From: Mageeibacillus sp. UBA6980
Lineage (GTDB): Bacteria > Bacillota > Clostridia > Saccharofermentanales > Saccharofermentanaceae
Length of the DNA: 31,170 nucleotides
Direction: 5' to 3'
Assembly: GCA_002450095.1 (NCBI GenBank)
Contig: DJYK01000036.1
Location: 1 to 31,170 of the forward strand
The first letter of the stretch is position 1; every line of letters starts with the position of its first letter. Under the pieces are notes generated by a model. It was not told the origin of the DNA. It did not search any database and saw only the letters and a list, made by a program, of their open reading frames with translations. The translations under genes were made by a program, and so were the position numbers. Below, one piece after another: positions 7,874-15,877 of this stretch.

Positions 7874-7937
7874 TGGTTCGAATCCATCTCTTCCCACCAA
7901 ATAGGGTTTGCAGGATACTGCAGACCCTTTTGTTTTG
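7874..7937 (+). repeat. Direct repeat copy 2: tRNA-Tyr 3' fragment plus terminator
   Basis: A 64-base copy of 2744-2806 with one extra A after CCACCAA. It contains the T arm, 3' acceptor strand and CCA of tRNA-Tyr and the full terminator hairpin, but no D arm, anticodon or 5' acceptor strand, so it cannot be a tRNA. It would be the attR-like end of an element inserted in tRNA-Tyr. The hairpin may still terminate transcription from the hydrolase. Confidence 0.9.
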
Positions 7938-7960
7938 CTTATAAAAACGTGTGTTACAAT
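7930..7960 (+). promoter_or_regulatory. Putative promoter of the NhaC-family antiporter gene
   Basis: TACAAT (7955-7960) is a good -10. Several T/G-rich hexamers just upstream could be the -35 (TTGTTT at 7930, TTTTGC at 7933), all inside the T tail of repeat copy 2. The spacing is not ideal for any one of them. Confidence 0.4.
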
Positions 7961-8009
7961 AAGCGTGTTCGGCTATGTGGGACGTGCACGTTATTGATTG
8001 GAGATATTT

Positions 8010-9566
8010 ATGGATTTTACACCGGATGTTTATGCTACGTTTCTATCGCTCCTTCCTCCGATAATAGCGATAACTATGGCTCTTATAACTAAGGAAGTTT
8101 ACTCTTCGCTTTTTATCGGTATTGTTACCGGAACTTTGCTTTACAGCAATTTCAACTTAGAGATGGCTTTTAACACTTTGGTGGGAAATGGCAGTGAGGC
8201 CGGCCTTGTGCCGGCTATGGCATCCGAGTCTCATTGTGCGATGCTGATGTTCTTTGTGCTTCTTGCCTGGATAACTGCTGTTATCAACCAGTCCGGTGCT
8301 GCTAAGGCTTTCGGAAGATGGGCGAAAGACCATATTAAGAATAAGAAGATCGCGCAGATCGTCACCATCATTATGGGAGTTCTTATATTCATCGACGACG
8401 GCTTCAACTGTATGACCGTAGGCTCTGTAATGCGTCCTGTTACCGACAGGTATGGTATATCGAGGGCGAAGCTTGCCTATCTGATCGATTCCACTGCCGC
8501 TCCCGTATGTATTATAGCGCCGATATCATCATGGGCCGCCGCTGTAACTTATTCCGTTCCTGAAGGTAGCGGTATCAACGGTTTTATGATGTTTCTTAGG
8601 ACCATACCGTTTAATTTCTATGCTCTCGGCACGCTGGCGTTCATGATAATGCTGGTTATTATGGATGCAGACTTCGGTCCTATGAGGAAGTTCGAGAAGT
8701 CTGATCTTAAGGTTACGGGAACTAATTCCAACAGTATATCCGTATCTGCGGAGGACTCGCTTCCCGCTCCGATATCTGATAAGGGGCGTGTCATTGACAT
8801 GATAATCCCTGTAATAGTCCTTATAGCAACATCGGTATTCTTTATGGTCTATACAGGAGGTATCACAGATGGAGTGGGATTTATTGATGCCATATCCGAC
8901 TGTAATTCAGCCATGGCCTTTGTGATGAGCTCGATAATTACGCTTATATTTACCTTCATACTTTACACAGCAAGAAGAATCGTTAAATTCAAGGACTTCA
9001 TGGCCTGTTTTCCTGCCGGGTTCAGGACTATGGCCGGTCCTATGATCATTCTTGTGATGGCATGGACGTTGTCGTCCGTAACTTCTCTTCTTGGAGCTGA
9101 TGTGTTCATACATGATGTGATCGCAAGTTCCGCAGGAAGTCTTCAGATGCTCCTTCCGGCTATAATCTTTCTTGTCTCGGTGTTCCTTGCTTTCTCCACG
9201 GGAACATCATGGGGCACATTCTCGATACTGATCCCGATAGTGGTAAGCGCCTTCTCGGCAAAGCCCGAGATGCTTGCTATCTCGATATCGGCATGCCTTG
9301 CGGGTGCCGTATGCGGAGACCATTGTTCTCCGATTTCAGATACGACTATAATGTCGTCTGCGGGTGCCGGATGTGTTCATCTGGATCATGTTTCCACTCA
9401 GCTTCCGTATGCGCTTACTACGGCTGCAATATCCGGCGTTACTTATCTTGTTGCCGGAATTCTTGCATATAATCTGGGAAGCTCGGTTGCACTTGTCTCT
9501 TTGCCTGTCCTCTTGTTGCTGGTCTATATTTCCCTGAAGGTTATGAAGAAGAGAACAACCAAATGA
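8010..9566 (+). CDS. nhaC: NhaC-family Na+/H+ (or substrate/Na+) antiporter
   Basis: A 518-residue integral membrane protein with about 11-13 hydrophobic segments. Family signatures are visible: FIDDGFNCMTVGSVMRP in the first half, STGTSWGTFSILIP, and GDHCSPISDTTIMSSAGAGC in the second half. These are the two inverted-repeat cores of the NhaC family in the ion transporter superfamily. Members exchange Na+ for H+, and some exchange malate for lactate or transport other small molecules, so the exact substrate is open. ATG 8010 is used because GGAG lies 6 bases upstream; the TTG at 7998 has no such support. Single gene: a separate promoter precedes the next gene. Confidence 0.88.
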   Translation: MDFTPDVYATFLSLLPPIIAITMALITKEVYSSLFIGIVTGTLLYSNFNLEMAFNTLVGNGSEAGLVPAMASESHCAMLMFFVLLAWITAVINQSGAAKAFGRWAKDHIKNKKIAQIVTIIMGVLIFIDDGFNCMTVGSVMRPVTDRYGISRAKLAYLIDSTAAPVCIIAPISSWAAAVTYSVPEGSGINGFMMFLRTIPFNFYALGTLAFMIMLVIMDADFGPMRKFEKSDLKVTGTNSNSISVSAEDSLPAPISDKGRVIDMIIPVIVLIATSVFFMVYTGGITDGVGFIDAISDCNSAMAFVMSSIITLIFTFILYTARRIVKFKDFMACFPAGFRTMAGPMIILVMAWTLSSVTSLLGADVFIHDVIASSAGSLQMLLPAIIFLVSVFLAFSTGTSWGTFSILIPIVVSAFSAKPEMLAISISACLAGAVCGDHCSPISDTTIMSSAGAGCVHLDHVSTQLPYALTTAAISGVTYLVAGILAYNLGSSVALVSLPVLLLLVYISLKVMKKRTTK

Positions 9567-9586
9567 AAGCAAATAAAAGCAAACGA

Positions 9587-9615
9587 TTGACTTTGAAAAT
9601 TCACGTTGTTAATAT
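9587..9615 (+). promoter_or_regulatory. Strong promoter predicting a leaderless deoR-type mRNA
   Basis: TTGACT (9587-9592), 17-base spacer, TAATAT (9610-9615). The start codon ATG is at 9622, six bases after the -10, where transcription normally begins. No Shine-Dalgarno sequence precedes the ATG. The promoter probably drives the whole run down to 15821. Confidence 0.72.
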
Positions 9616-9621
9616 ATCTGC

Positions 9622-10407
9622 ATGATCAATCTTGAAAGACGTAAACAGATACTTGATATCCTCGAATCAGAGGGTTCGATCAATACCAATGATCTCTCCG
9701 AGAGACTCGGTGTCACGGGCGCTACCATCAGAACAGACTTAAGGGATCTTGCCAGGGAGGGCGCGATCGTAAGATTCCACGGCGGTGTCAGACTTCCCGA
9801 AAGACCGAGAGATGAAGTAAGCGAGAACTATATGGTGCGTTCGGTCACCAATATTGATCTTAAGAAACAGATCGGGAAAAAGGCGGCTTCGCTGGTAGGT
9901 AACGGTGATACCATCTTTATGGATGCGAGCTCGACCGCTTTTCATATGATCCCTTATCTTGAGAATACCGTGGATGTAACGGTCATAACCAACGGTATAA
10001 ATACGGCGATCGAATTGCAAAGGTACAATAATTTTAAATCGATTATCCTTATCGGCGGAATGCTCCGTCCTCATTCGGGAACGATCGAAGGCGTTATGAG
10101 CCGTGAGATGATCAACAGGCTTTCTGCCGAATACTATTTTGTTTCCGGCAACGGTTTTTCCGCTGATGCAGGATTGTCCGGAAATAACTTCTTTGAATTG
10201 GAACTTAAGCGTATATGTGTTGAGAGAAGTAAGAATATCGTTGCCCTCGTCGATTCCACAAAGATCGGGGACGATTCTGCCACGGTCTTCATCACTCCCA
10301 ATCAGATCGATTATCTTATAACGGATAACAGAATTTCCGAGGCTACTGCCGAGCATATAAGATCCAAGGGTATCAATCTTCTTATCGCAGGGGAGGATAG
10401 AAGATGA
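9622..10407 (+). CDS. DeoR-family transcriptional regulator
   Basis: A 261-residue protein. Residues ~5-57 form a winged helix-turn-helix (ERRKQILDILESEG, then the recognition helix around GVTGATIRTDLRDL), followed by the DeoR hinge FHGGVRL. Residues ~75-235 form the sugar-phosphate-isomerase-like sensor domain, with the family phrases FMDASSTAFHM, VITNGINTA, LIGGMLRP and VALVDSTKIG. DeoR proteins usually repress sugar-use genes and are released by a phosphorylated sugar. The start matches the family N-terminus and probably lies at the 5' end of the mRNA. It overlaps the next gene by 4 bases (ATGA), so it likely controls this run; the effector is unknown. Confidence 0.9.
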   Translation: MINLERRKQILDILESEGSINTNDLSERLGVTGATIRTDLRDLAREGAIVRFHGGVRLPERPRDEVSENYMVRSVTNIDLKKQIGKKAASLVGNGDTIFMDASSTAFHMIPYLENTVDVTVITNGINTAIELQRYNNFKSIILIGGMLRPHSGTIEGVMSREMINRLSAEYYFVSGNGFSADAGLSGNNFFELELKRICVERSKNIVALVDSTKIGDDSATVFITPNQIDYLITDNRISEATAEHIRSKGINLLIAGEDRR

Positions 10408-12674
10408 TCGAAGTCAATCCCATAATCCTTCCCGCATGGATCGGAAACAAAGCGGTCTTTCAGCAAAATATTCCTTTTGTTATCGAGGGAAAGGCTGCGC
10501 CTTCCGCAACCATAACTCTCGAGATATCCAAGGATCCTACGGACGGACGTAAGGTATCCAAGCTTGATACGGATTACGGAGTTATCTTAAGCCTCGAGAC
10601 AACTACTTCGGACAAGGGGTATTTCAGGTTCAATATCCCTGCATACAGGGCCTCTACCGATACGTATACGTTTGTATTCAAGTGTTTTCAGAATGTTGTC
10701 AGCTTTAATGACATACGATGCGGAGATGTCTGGGTGTTCCTCGGGAATGATTTCCTGAGTATTCCGATGCGCAATGCCAATGCGCCGAAGACGCCTCTTA
10801 AAAGACATGTTATGACGCATCTTCGCTTCTTTACGCCTCCGAGGACGGGCCTTGAAGAGGGAGAAGAGGATATAAGTTATGAGGTGAAGACTCATTTCAA
10901 GGATACAAACTGGATCAAGATCACCGATACAAAGCAGCTTGCAAATGTATCGTCGTCTGCGTTTTCCTTTGCCTATACGGTAGCGGATCAGGTTAATTAC
11001 CCTATCGGTGTAGTCGATCTGTCGACACCGGGCTCTACTATCCTTAACTGGATCTCGGATGTGGTCATAAACGGTCAGACCGCTCTTTACGATTATCTTA
11101 ATGAGTTGGGACTTATCACCAACGAAGAAAGATATAATGCTCTGATCAAAAGAGACCGTCAGATAAGACATGAACAGCAGCTTCGTGAGGATGTATCGTC
11201 CGGAAGAAAGAACCGTGATATAGATCTTGCAAAAGAGAACGAATACGGAAAGATCATGGGGGAGAGTACGGCGAAGGAGAATATCGAGGCTGCTTCCACG
11301 TTGGATTTCCCTACATCGAAGGATTCCACATTCCGTACAAGAGCGGTTCCTTCCGATCCGGGCATGTCAACTACAAAGAATCTCGACTTTGCAATGGTTT
11401 CCAGTATGCAGGAAAAGTCCGGTAAGTCATCCAAGACCGTCGACGATTCACAGTACATCAAGAAGAAATTCCGTTTGTCTACTCTTTATAACTGCAAGCT
11501 CGCGGCTCTTACAGGACTGACTGTAAGGGGAATGTGTTTTTCTCCCGAAGCCGAGGAGCAGCTTTTCGGAAGGTATGATCTTCTCCTTATGGGTCTTCTC
11601 GGTACATTGTCGCAGACTTTCGAGCCCAAGGAAGTCTATGATGAAAGCCTGATGCCGTCGTTCCTTATAGTCACGATGCATCCGAAGTGCGTCGACCGCG
11701 AATTCCCTTATAAGGTACTGGAGTTTAACGAGAACCTTCGTGAGTTTACGGGCAAGCTCAATATGCCGAGCGGACTTGTAAGCCTGCATGATCTTCTGCT
11801 GCCTGATAAGACCAAGACCTTTACGCTTGGCGTCAGACTCGCGGTGATCGCTCTTGGTCTTCATATAACACCCAAGATGCCTAAGTCGTGTCCCGAGTGT
11901 ATCGGTGTCGAGAAGGCCGGAAATAAGCTGATACTTGAATTCGATAATCTTGCAGACGGCTTGAGACTTGCGGAAGGCCGGACAGAACTTAAGGGGTTTG
12001 CCATATGCGGTGAAGACAGGATCTTCTATCCCGCGTCGGCGAGGATCCTTCACGGCGTAAGGGTAATGGTGTGGAGAGACGATATCGATGAACCGGTAAG
12101 CGTAACGTACGGATTCTCACCGTTCCCGCATGATGCGACATTCAAGAATCTCAACGATCTTCCGGTAATGCCGTTCAGATTTGACAGACTGCCCGCCTTC
12201 TACGCGCCTGATCTGTATTTTGCAAGCTGTGATGATCTTGACCTGATCGGTATGCGGGAGTGGGGAGATGATTTTGAGGTCCTTAAGGTATTCCGTACAT
12301 TTAAGGGCAACGGTGTTATTGCTTCCGATAACATGAATAAATCCGAGGGAAGCTCATCTCTTCATATCAGATATGAGACGGAGAATTCACTCTACGGATT
12401 TGAACCCAATCTCGAATATGCTTCGTTGATGGGACCTCTGATAATCAGGAACAAGCACAAGATCGGAATAGATGTCTTTAATCCCGATGCTGTCAGAAAA
12501 GAGCTGAGAGTGGAAGGATTCACCGAGGCTGAGATCAAGCAGTCATTAAACTGGCAGCATATCGTTCTCGAGTGGACCGGGAATGATGACATAACGCTTG
12601 AGCATCTTAAGTTCACGATAGTGGATTCGTCAAAGAACGGCGAGATCTACATAGACAACATAAGGTTTTTGTAA
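10404..12674 (+). CDS. Sialate-O-acetylesterase-like protein lacking catalytic residues
   Basis: A 756-residue protein with no signal peptide, so cytoplasmic. Residues ~8-110 align with the N-terminal beta domain of the SASA (SGNH-type) esterases and lead into GDVW (107-110). The nucleophile block, normally GQSNM, reads GNDFL (114-118), so Ser is replaced by Asp116. The second block, normally WYQGESN, reads CFSPEAE (378-384). The expected His-Pro near the end reads Leu-Pro (466-467), though His462 is close by. Residues ~500-590 match the usual C-terminal beta domain (KGFAICGEDRIFYPA). A charged insert lies at ~240-355. The last ~150 residues look like a carbohydrate-binding jelly roll (EIYIDNIRFL end). 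GGGAGG lies 7 bases before the ATG. I infer a non-catalytic ligand-binding protein linked to the flanking regulators. Confidence 0.68.
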   Translation: MIEVNPIILPAWIGNKAVFQQNIPFVIEGKAAPSATITLEISKDPTDGRKVSKLDTDYGVILSLETTTSDKGYFRFNIPAYRASTDTYTFVFKCFQNVVSFNDIRCGDVWVFLGNDFLSIPMRNANAPKTPLKRHVMTHLRFFTPPRTGLEEGEEDISYEVKTHFKDTNWIKITDTKQLANVSSSAFSFAYTVADQVNYPIGVVDLSTPGSTILNWISDVVINGQTALYDYLNELGLITNEERYNALIKRDRQIRHEQQLREDVSSGRKNRDIDLAKENEYGKIMGESTAKENIEAASTLDFPTSKDSTFRTRAVPSDPGMSTTKNLDFAMVSSMQEKSGKSSKTVDDSQYIKKKFRLSTLYNCKLAALTGLTVRGMCFSPEAEEQLFGRYDLLLMGLLGTLSQTFEPKEVYDESLMPSFLIVTMHPKCVDREFPYKVLEFNENLREFTGKLNMPSGLVSLHDLLLPDKTKTFTLGVRLAVIALGLHITPKMPKSCPECIGVEKAGNKLILEFDNLADGLRLAEGRTELKGFAICGEDRIFYPASARILHGVRVMVWRDDIDEPVSVTYGFSPFPHDATFKNLNDLPVMPFRFDRLPAFYAPDLYFASCDDLDLIGMREWGDDFEVLKVFRTFKGNGVIASDNMNKSEGSSSLHIRYETENSLYGFEPNLEYASLMGPLIIRNKHKIGIDVFNPDAVRKELRVEGFTEAEIKQSLNWQHIVLEWTGNDDITLEHLKFTIVDSSKNGEIYIDNIRFL

Positions 12675-12685
12675 GGGGAGTATAT

Positions 12686-13606
12686 ATGTTTGATAAGCTT
12701 CTGCCGGCGCTTGAAGAGAGCATGAAGAATGACAGCGGTTCTATGCCCGTTGTTTTCGAAGGGCTTGAGCAGATCCGTGAGAAAAAGGAAGCGGATTCCC
12801 AGATGAGCGTGCACTCTTTTCATGAGCTTTTCTATCTCAGGAGCGGAAGAGTAGAGTTTATTTTTGAGAATACGAGCAGGGTGCTTGAACCGAATACGAC
12901 GCTCATAATCAAGCCTTTTACTGCACACAAGATTCGTGTCATATCGAAGACTGCGGACACGATAGGTCTTTACTTCGGCTTCTCAAAGCCCAATAACCCC
13001 GGAACTGCTCAGCCTTCGCTCGAGAGCTTTCTGGAGTTTGCAGGATCCGAAGGGAACGGTGTTCAAAGCGATTACGGCAATCAGTCTTTCATCGTGCTGT
13101 CGGGATCGTATAAGAAGAGCATCGGAAGCCTTCTTGACCGTATAGTGGATGAGAAGACCGATAATGAGTATAACAAGGAACTCATGATGGAGGTCCTTAC
13201 CGTCGAGTTGATGCTTACGCTGTCAAGGGCGCTTAAGAAGGAGTGGGAGGACAGTCTTCGTGTTCGTAACGGCAAGGCCAGGGAACTCGTGCTCATAGCC
13301 CGCGATTATATCGATGAGAACTACGAGAGGGGGATCACGGTCGCCGAAGCCGCCTCATATGTATTCTTAAGCCAGGGCTATTTTACCCGCGCGTTCAGGG
13401 ATGAGATCGGCGTAAGCCCGATGACTTATCTTATGAAGAAGAGGATAGATAAGGCCTGCGAACTTTTATGCAACGATGAGATCAAAGTGTCCGGTATTGC
13501 TTCCCAGGCGGGCTTCTCGAGCCCTCAGCGGTTCAATGTCGCTTTTAAGAAACTGATGGGCATGACTCCTCTTGATTACAGAAAGAGCAGGATAGGAAGA
13601 GGGTAA
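12686..13606 (+). CDS. AraC-family transcriptional regulator
   Basis: A 306-residue protein. Residues ~35-95 are a cupin-like sensor (HSFHELFYLRSGRVEF, then PNTTLIIKPFTAHKI), ~100-195 a helical linker, and ~200-303 the double helix-turn-helix AraC domain (GITVAEAASYVFLSQGYF for the first, VSGIASQAGFSSPQRFNVAF for the second, ending TPLDYRK). Such proteins typically activate carbohydrate genes on binding a sugar. The AGGGGAG ribosome site is at 12674-12680. It starts 11 bases after the esterase-like gene and ends 4 bases before folE. No promoter is visible in between, so folate genes and this regulator probably share a transcript. Confidence 0.9.
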   Translation: MFDKLLPALEESMKNDSGSMPVVFEGLEQIREKKEADSQMSVHSFHELFYLRSGRVEFIFENTSRVLEPNTTLIIKPFTAHKIRVISKTADTIGLYFGFSKPNNPGTAQPSLESFLEFAGSEGNGVQSDYGNQSFIVLSGSYKKSIGSLLDRIVDEKTDNEYNKELMMEVLTVELMLTLSRALKKEWEDSLRVRNGKARELVLIARDYIDENYERGITVAEAASYVFLSQGYFTRAFRDEIGVSPMTYLMKKRIDKACELLCNDEIKVSGIASQAGFSSPQRFNVAFKKLMGMTPLDYRKSRIGRG

Positions 13607-13610
13607 TATT

Positions 13611-14228
13611 ATGTACGATTATAAGAACGATAATTCCATACCCGAGGAGAGCCGCGAGAATATGGACCTTCCGGCAATAGAGGATGCCGTAAGGACCATA
13701 CTTAAGGCCGTGGGCGAAGACCCCGAGAGAGAGGGGATCCGCGAGACGCCTCAGAGAGTGGCAAGGATGTATGCCGAGATCTTCTCCGGACTTCACAGAA
13801 ACGTCGAAAAGGATATCAAGGTCTTCACAGAGGAAGGAAATGACGAGATGATCCTTATAGGAGACATCCCTTTCTATTCGATGTGTGAACACCATCTGCT
13901 GCCTTTTCACGGTAAGTGCCATGTGGTCTACATCCCGAAGAACGGTAAGATATTAGGCCTTTCCAAAGTCGCGAGGATCGTGGATACATTGTCGAGAAAG
14001 CCTCAGATACAGGAGAGGCTCACCAGTGAGATCGCAGATACGATCGAGAATGCAGTTGATGCCAAGGCCGTATGTGTGGTAATCGAAGCGGAGCATCTTT
14101 GCATGACGATGCGCGGGATAAGGAAACCCGGTTCGAAGACCGTTACATCTGCGATGAGAGGCGGCTGCCGTTCCGATCTTCGCACCAGAAACGAAGCGCT
14201 GTCATTGATCAACCGTCCGAGAAGCTGA
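13611..14228 (+). CDS. folE: GTP cyclohydrolase I
   Basis: A 205-residue enzyme making dihydroneopterin triphosphate from GTP, the first step of folate synthesis. Zinc ligands are present: Cys92 and His95 (MCEHHLLPFHG) and Cys164 (EHLCMTMRG). The substrate-binding and family phrases GLSKVARIVD and GIRKPGSKT are intact. Length is typical. The N-terminal ~20 residues are variable. A purine-rich GGAAGAGGG precedes the ATG. It overlaps folP by one base (TGATG), giving translational coupling. Confidence 0.96.
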   Translation: MYDYKNDNSIPEESRENMDLPAIEDAVRTILKAVGEDPEREGIRETPQRVARMYAEIFSGLHRNVEKDIKVFTEEGNDEMILIGDIPFYSMCEHHLLPFHGKCHVVYIPKNGKILGLSKVARIVDTLSRKPQIQERLTSEIADTIENAVDAKAVCVVIEAEHLCMTMRGIRKPGSKTVTSAMRGGCRSDLRTRNEALSLINRPRS

Positions 14229-15022
14229 TGGGTAAGATAAGTATATACGGAATCCTTAATGTTACTCCCGATTCCTTCTCTGACGGAGGAGATCATTATT
14301 CGGTTCAAAGTGCCTGCGAATATGCTCTGTCGATGATGGAAGACGGAGCGGATGTCATTGATATCGGCGGCATGTCCACAAGACCCGGGTTTACCGATGT
14401 TCCCTGTGAGGAAGAGATACAAAGGATCATACCCGTCATAAAGGAGATCAGAAATGCCGATCCTTCCGCGATAATATCAGTCGATACATTCCGTGCGCGT
14501 ACTGCCGATGCCGCCATCGGTGCGGGTGCCGGTATCATCAATGATATCTCGGGACTTATGGGGGATCCCGATATGGCCGGAGTCATCTCATCAGCAGGCG
14601 TGAAGGCTGTCCTTATGAGAAACGGTCTTAACGGTGATAGTCTTGACGCCAATCAGCTTATTGAGGCGACGTTAGATAAAGCCCGAAGTGCGAGGATAAA
14701 AGACGATAAGATCATCCTTGATCCCGGAGTGGGATTTACGAAGACAAGACAGGAGGATATAGAACTTATAAGGCATATCCCCGATATGATCGCCCGGTGG
14801 GGATATCCCGTTCTTCTGGGGGTGTCGCGCAAGAGGATTACCGCCGAGTTCTACCAAGGTCCGGTCGAACCCAAGCAAAGAGTCGGAGCGAGCATTGCTC
14901 TTAGTCTGTACGGGATAAGCCTCGGAGCGTCTGCTCTGAGGGTGCACGATGTTAAACAGACTGTTGCAGCCGTCAGAGTATTTAATGAGATGAGGGACAA
15001 AGATGAACAGGATAAGTCTTAA
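14228..15022 (+). CDS. folP: Dihydropteroate synthase
   Basis: A 264-residue TIM-barrel enzyme joining p-aminobenzoate to dihydropterin pyrophosphate; the family is the sulfonamide target. Motifs are complete: NVTPDSFSDGG near the start, DIGGMSTRPG, SVDTFRA, NDISGL, DPGVGFTKT, GVSRKR and RVHDV near the end. The ATG at 14228 is chosen because the family N-terminus (KISIYGILNVTPDSF) begins right there; the upstream in-frame extension is folE sequence in another frame. It overlaps folE by 1 and the next gene by 20 bases. Confidence 0.96.
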   Translation: MGKISIYGILNVTPDSFSDGGDHYSVQSACEYALSMMEDGADVIDIGGMSTRPGFTDVPCEEEIQRIIPVIKEIRNADPSAIISVDTFRARTADAAIGAGAGIINDISGLMGDPDMAGVISSAGVKAVLMRNGLNGDSLDANQLIEATLDKARSARIKDDKIILDPGVGFTKTRQEDIELIRHIPDMIARWGYPVLLGVSRKRITAEFYQGPVEPKQRVGASIALSLYGISLGASALRVHDVKQTVAAVRVFNEMRDKDEQDKS

Positions 15023-15821
15023 GAATATAAAAGCATTCGGATATACGGGGTGTCTTCGGGAAGAGAAGGAGAACGGGCAGTATTTTTATGTATCTGTCGA
15101 TATGTTCCTAAAGGATATTCCGGGTGCGGTAAGCGATGATCTTACAGGAACGGTAGATTATTCGAAGGTCTATAAGATCGCAGAAGACGAGGTTAAGACA
15201 AACCGATTTGATCTTATCGAACACTTAGCCTTTGTTATCGGAAGAAAGATAATCGAAGCATATGATCTTATCGATTCGGTAAGCGTCACGGTGAGCAAAC
15301 CCGATGCACCCATCGAAGGTGAGTTCGACACGGCAGAGGTCATGATAACCGTGAGAAGACGCGAGGCCGTGATCGGATTCGGAGGCAATATGGGAGACAG
15401 GGAAGAGATCCTTAAGTCTGCGGTAAAGATGATCTCTGATGATCCTGCTGTTGAACTTATAAAGTGCTCTTCGTTATATGAGACCGAACCCGTAGGATAT
15501 GAAGATCAGGATGATTTCCTGAACGGATGTCTTCTTATAAGAACGTATCTTACGCCTGTCGAACTTCTTCATAAGCTCCAGGCTATCGAGAATGAGCTTC
15601 ACCGTGTAAGAACGATAAAGAACGGTCCGAGGACGGTGGATCTCGATCTTCTCCTCATGACGGGAGTAAGACTTGATACGGAAGAACTTACCATCCCTCA
15701 TCCGAGAATGTACGAGCGGGCATTTGTTCTCGTTCCTTTGAAGGAGATCGGAATGTACAATGGCAGGATACCTGACGACAAACAGGTCAGGTATTACGGT
15801 CCCTTTAAGCCTCTTAATTGA
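15003..15821 (+). CDS. folB-folK: Bifunctional dihydroneopterin aldolase / HPPK
   Basis: A 272-residue fusion. Residues ~1-118 are dihydroneopterin aldolase (FGYTGCLREEKENGQYFYV, then DLIEHLAFVIG). Residues ~120-262 are 6-hydroxymethyl-7,8-dihydropterin pyrophosphokinase (GFGGNMGDREE, SSLYETEPVGYEDQDDFLNG, then GPRTVDLDLLLM and IPHPRMYERAFVL). Together they convert dihydroneopterin to the pyrophosphate used by folP. Fusions of this kind are known in several bacteria. Start ATG 15003 lies inside the folP end, so translation is coupled. folA, folC and pabABC are not in the window. Confidence 0.95.
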   Translation: MNRISLKNIKAFGYTGCLREEKENGQYFYVSVDMFLKDIPGAVSDDLTGTVDYSKVYKIAEDEVKTNRFDLIEHLAFVIGRKIIEAYDLIDSVSVTVSKPDAPIEGEFDTAEVMITVRRREAVIGFGGNMGDREEILKSAVKMISDDPAVELIKCSSLYETEPVGYEDQDDFLNGCLLIRTYLTPVELLHKLQAIENELHRVRTIKNGPRTVDLDLLLMTGVRLDTEELTIPHPRMYERAFVLVPLKEIGMYNGRIPDDKQVRYYGPFKPLN

Positions 15822-15846
15822 AGTTTAAGAAATAAAAATATATAAT
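15818..15846 (+). promoter_or_regulatory. Promoter of the Asn/Arg-rich gene-tmk-holB-ricT operon
   Basis: TTGAAG (15818-15823, overlapping the folB-folK stop), 17-base spacer and a perfect TATAAT (15841-15846). The ATG at 15878 is 31 bases on, with AAGGAGAAAGCTG between. Confidence 0.72.
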
Positions 15847-15877
15847 TCACGGGTAATCAAGAATAAGGAGAAAGCTG

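Noticed and set aside
7874..7900. A second tRNA-Tyr gene
   Set aside because: Just the T arm, 3' acceptor strand and CCA are present; the upstream bases are the hydrolase hairpin, with no anticodon or 5' acceptor strand.
9739..10356. A 205-residue open frame on the - strand inside the DeoR-type gene
   Set aside because: It lies opposite a clear family member, has no ribosome site and encodes no recognisable motif; a shadow of codon bias.
11448..12053. A 201-residue open frame on the - strand inside the esterase-like gene
   Set aside because: No start signal or motif; the + strand gene carries continuous family similarity through this stretch.
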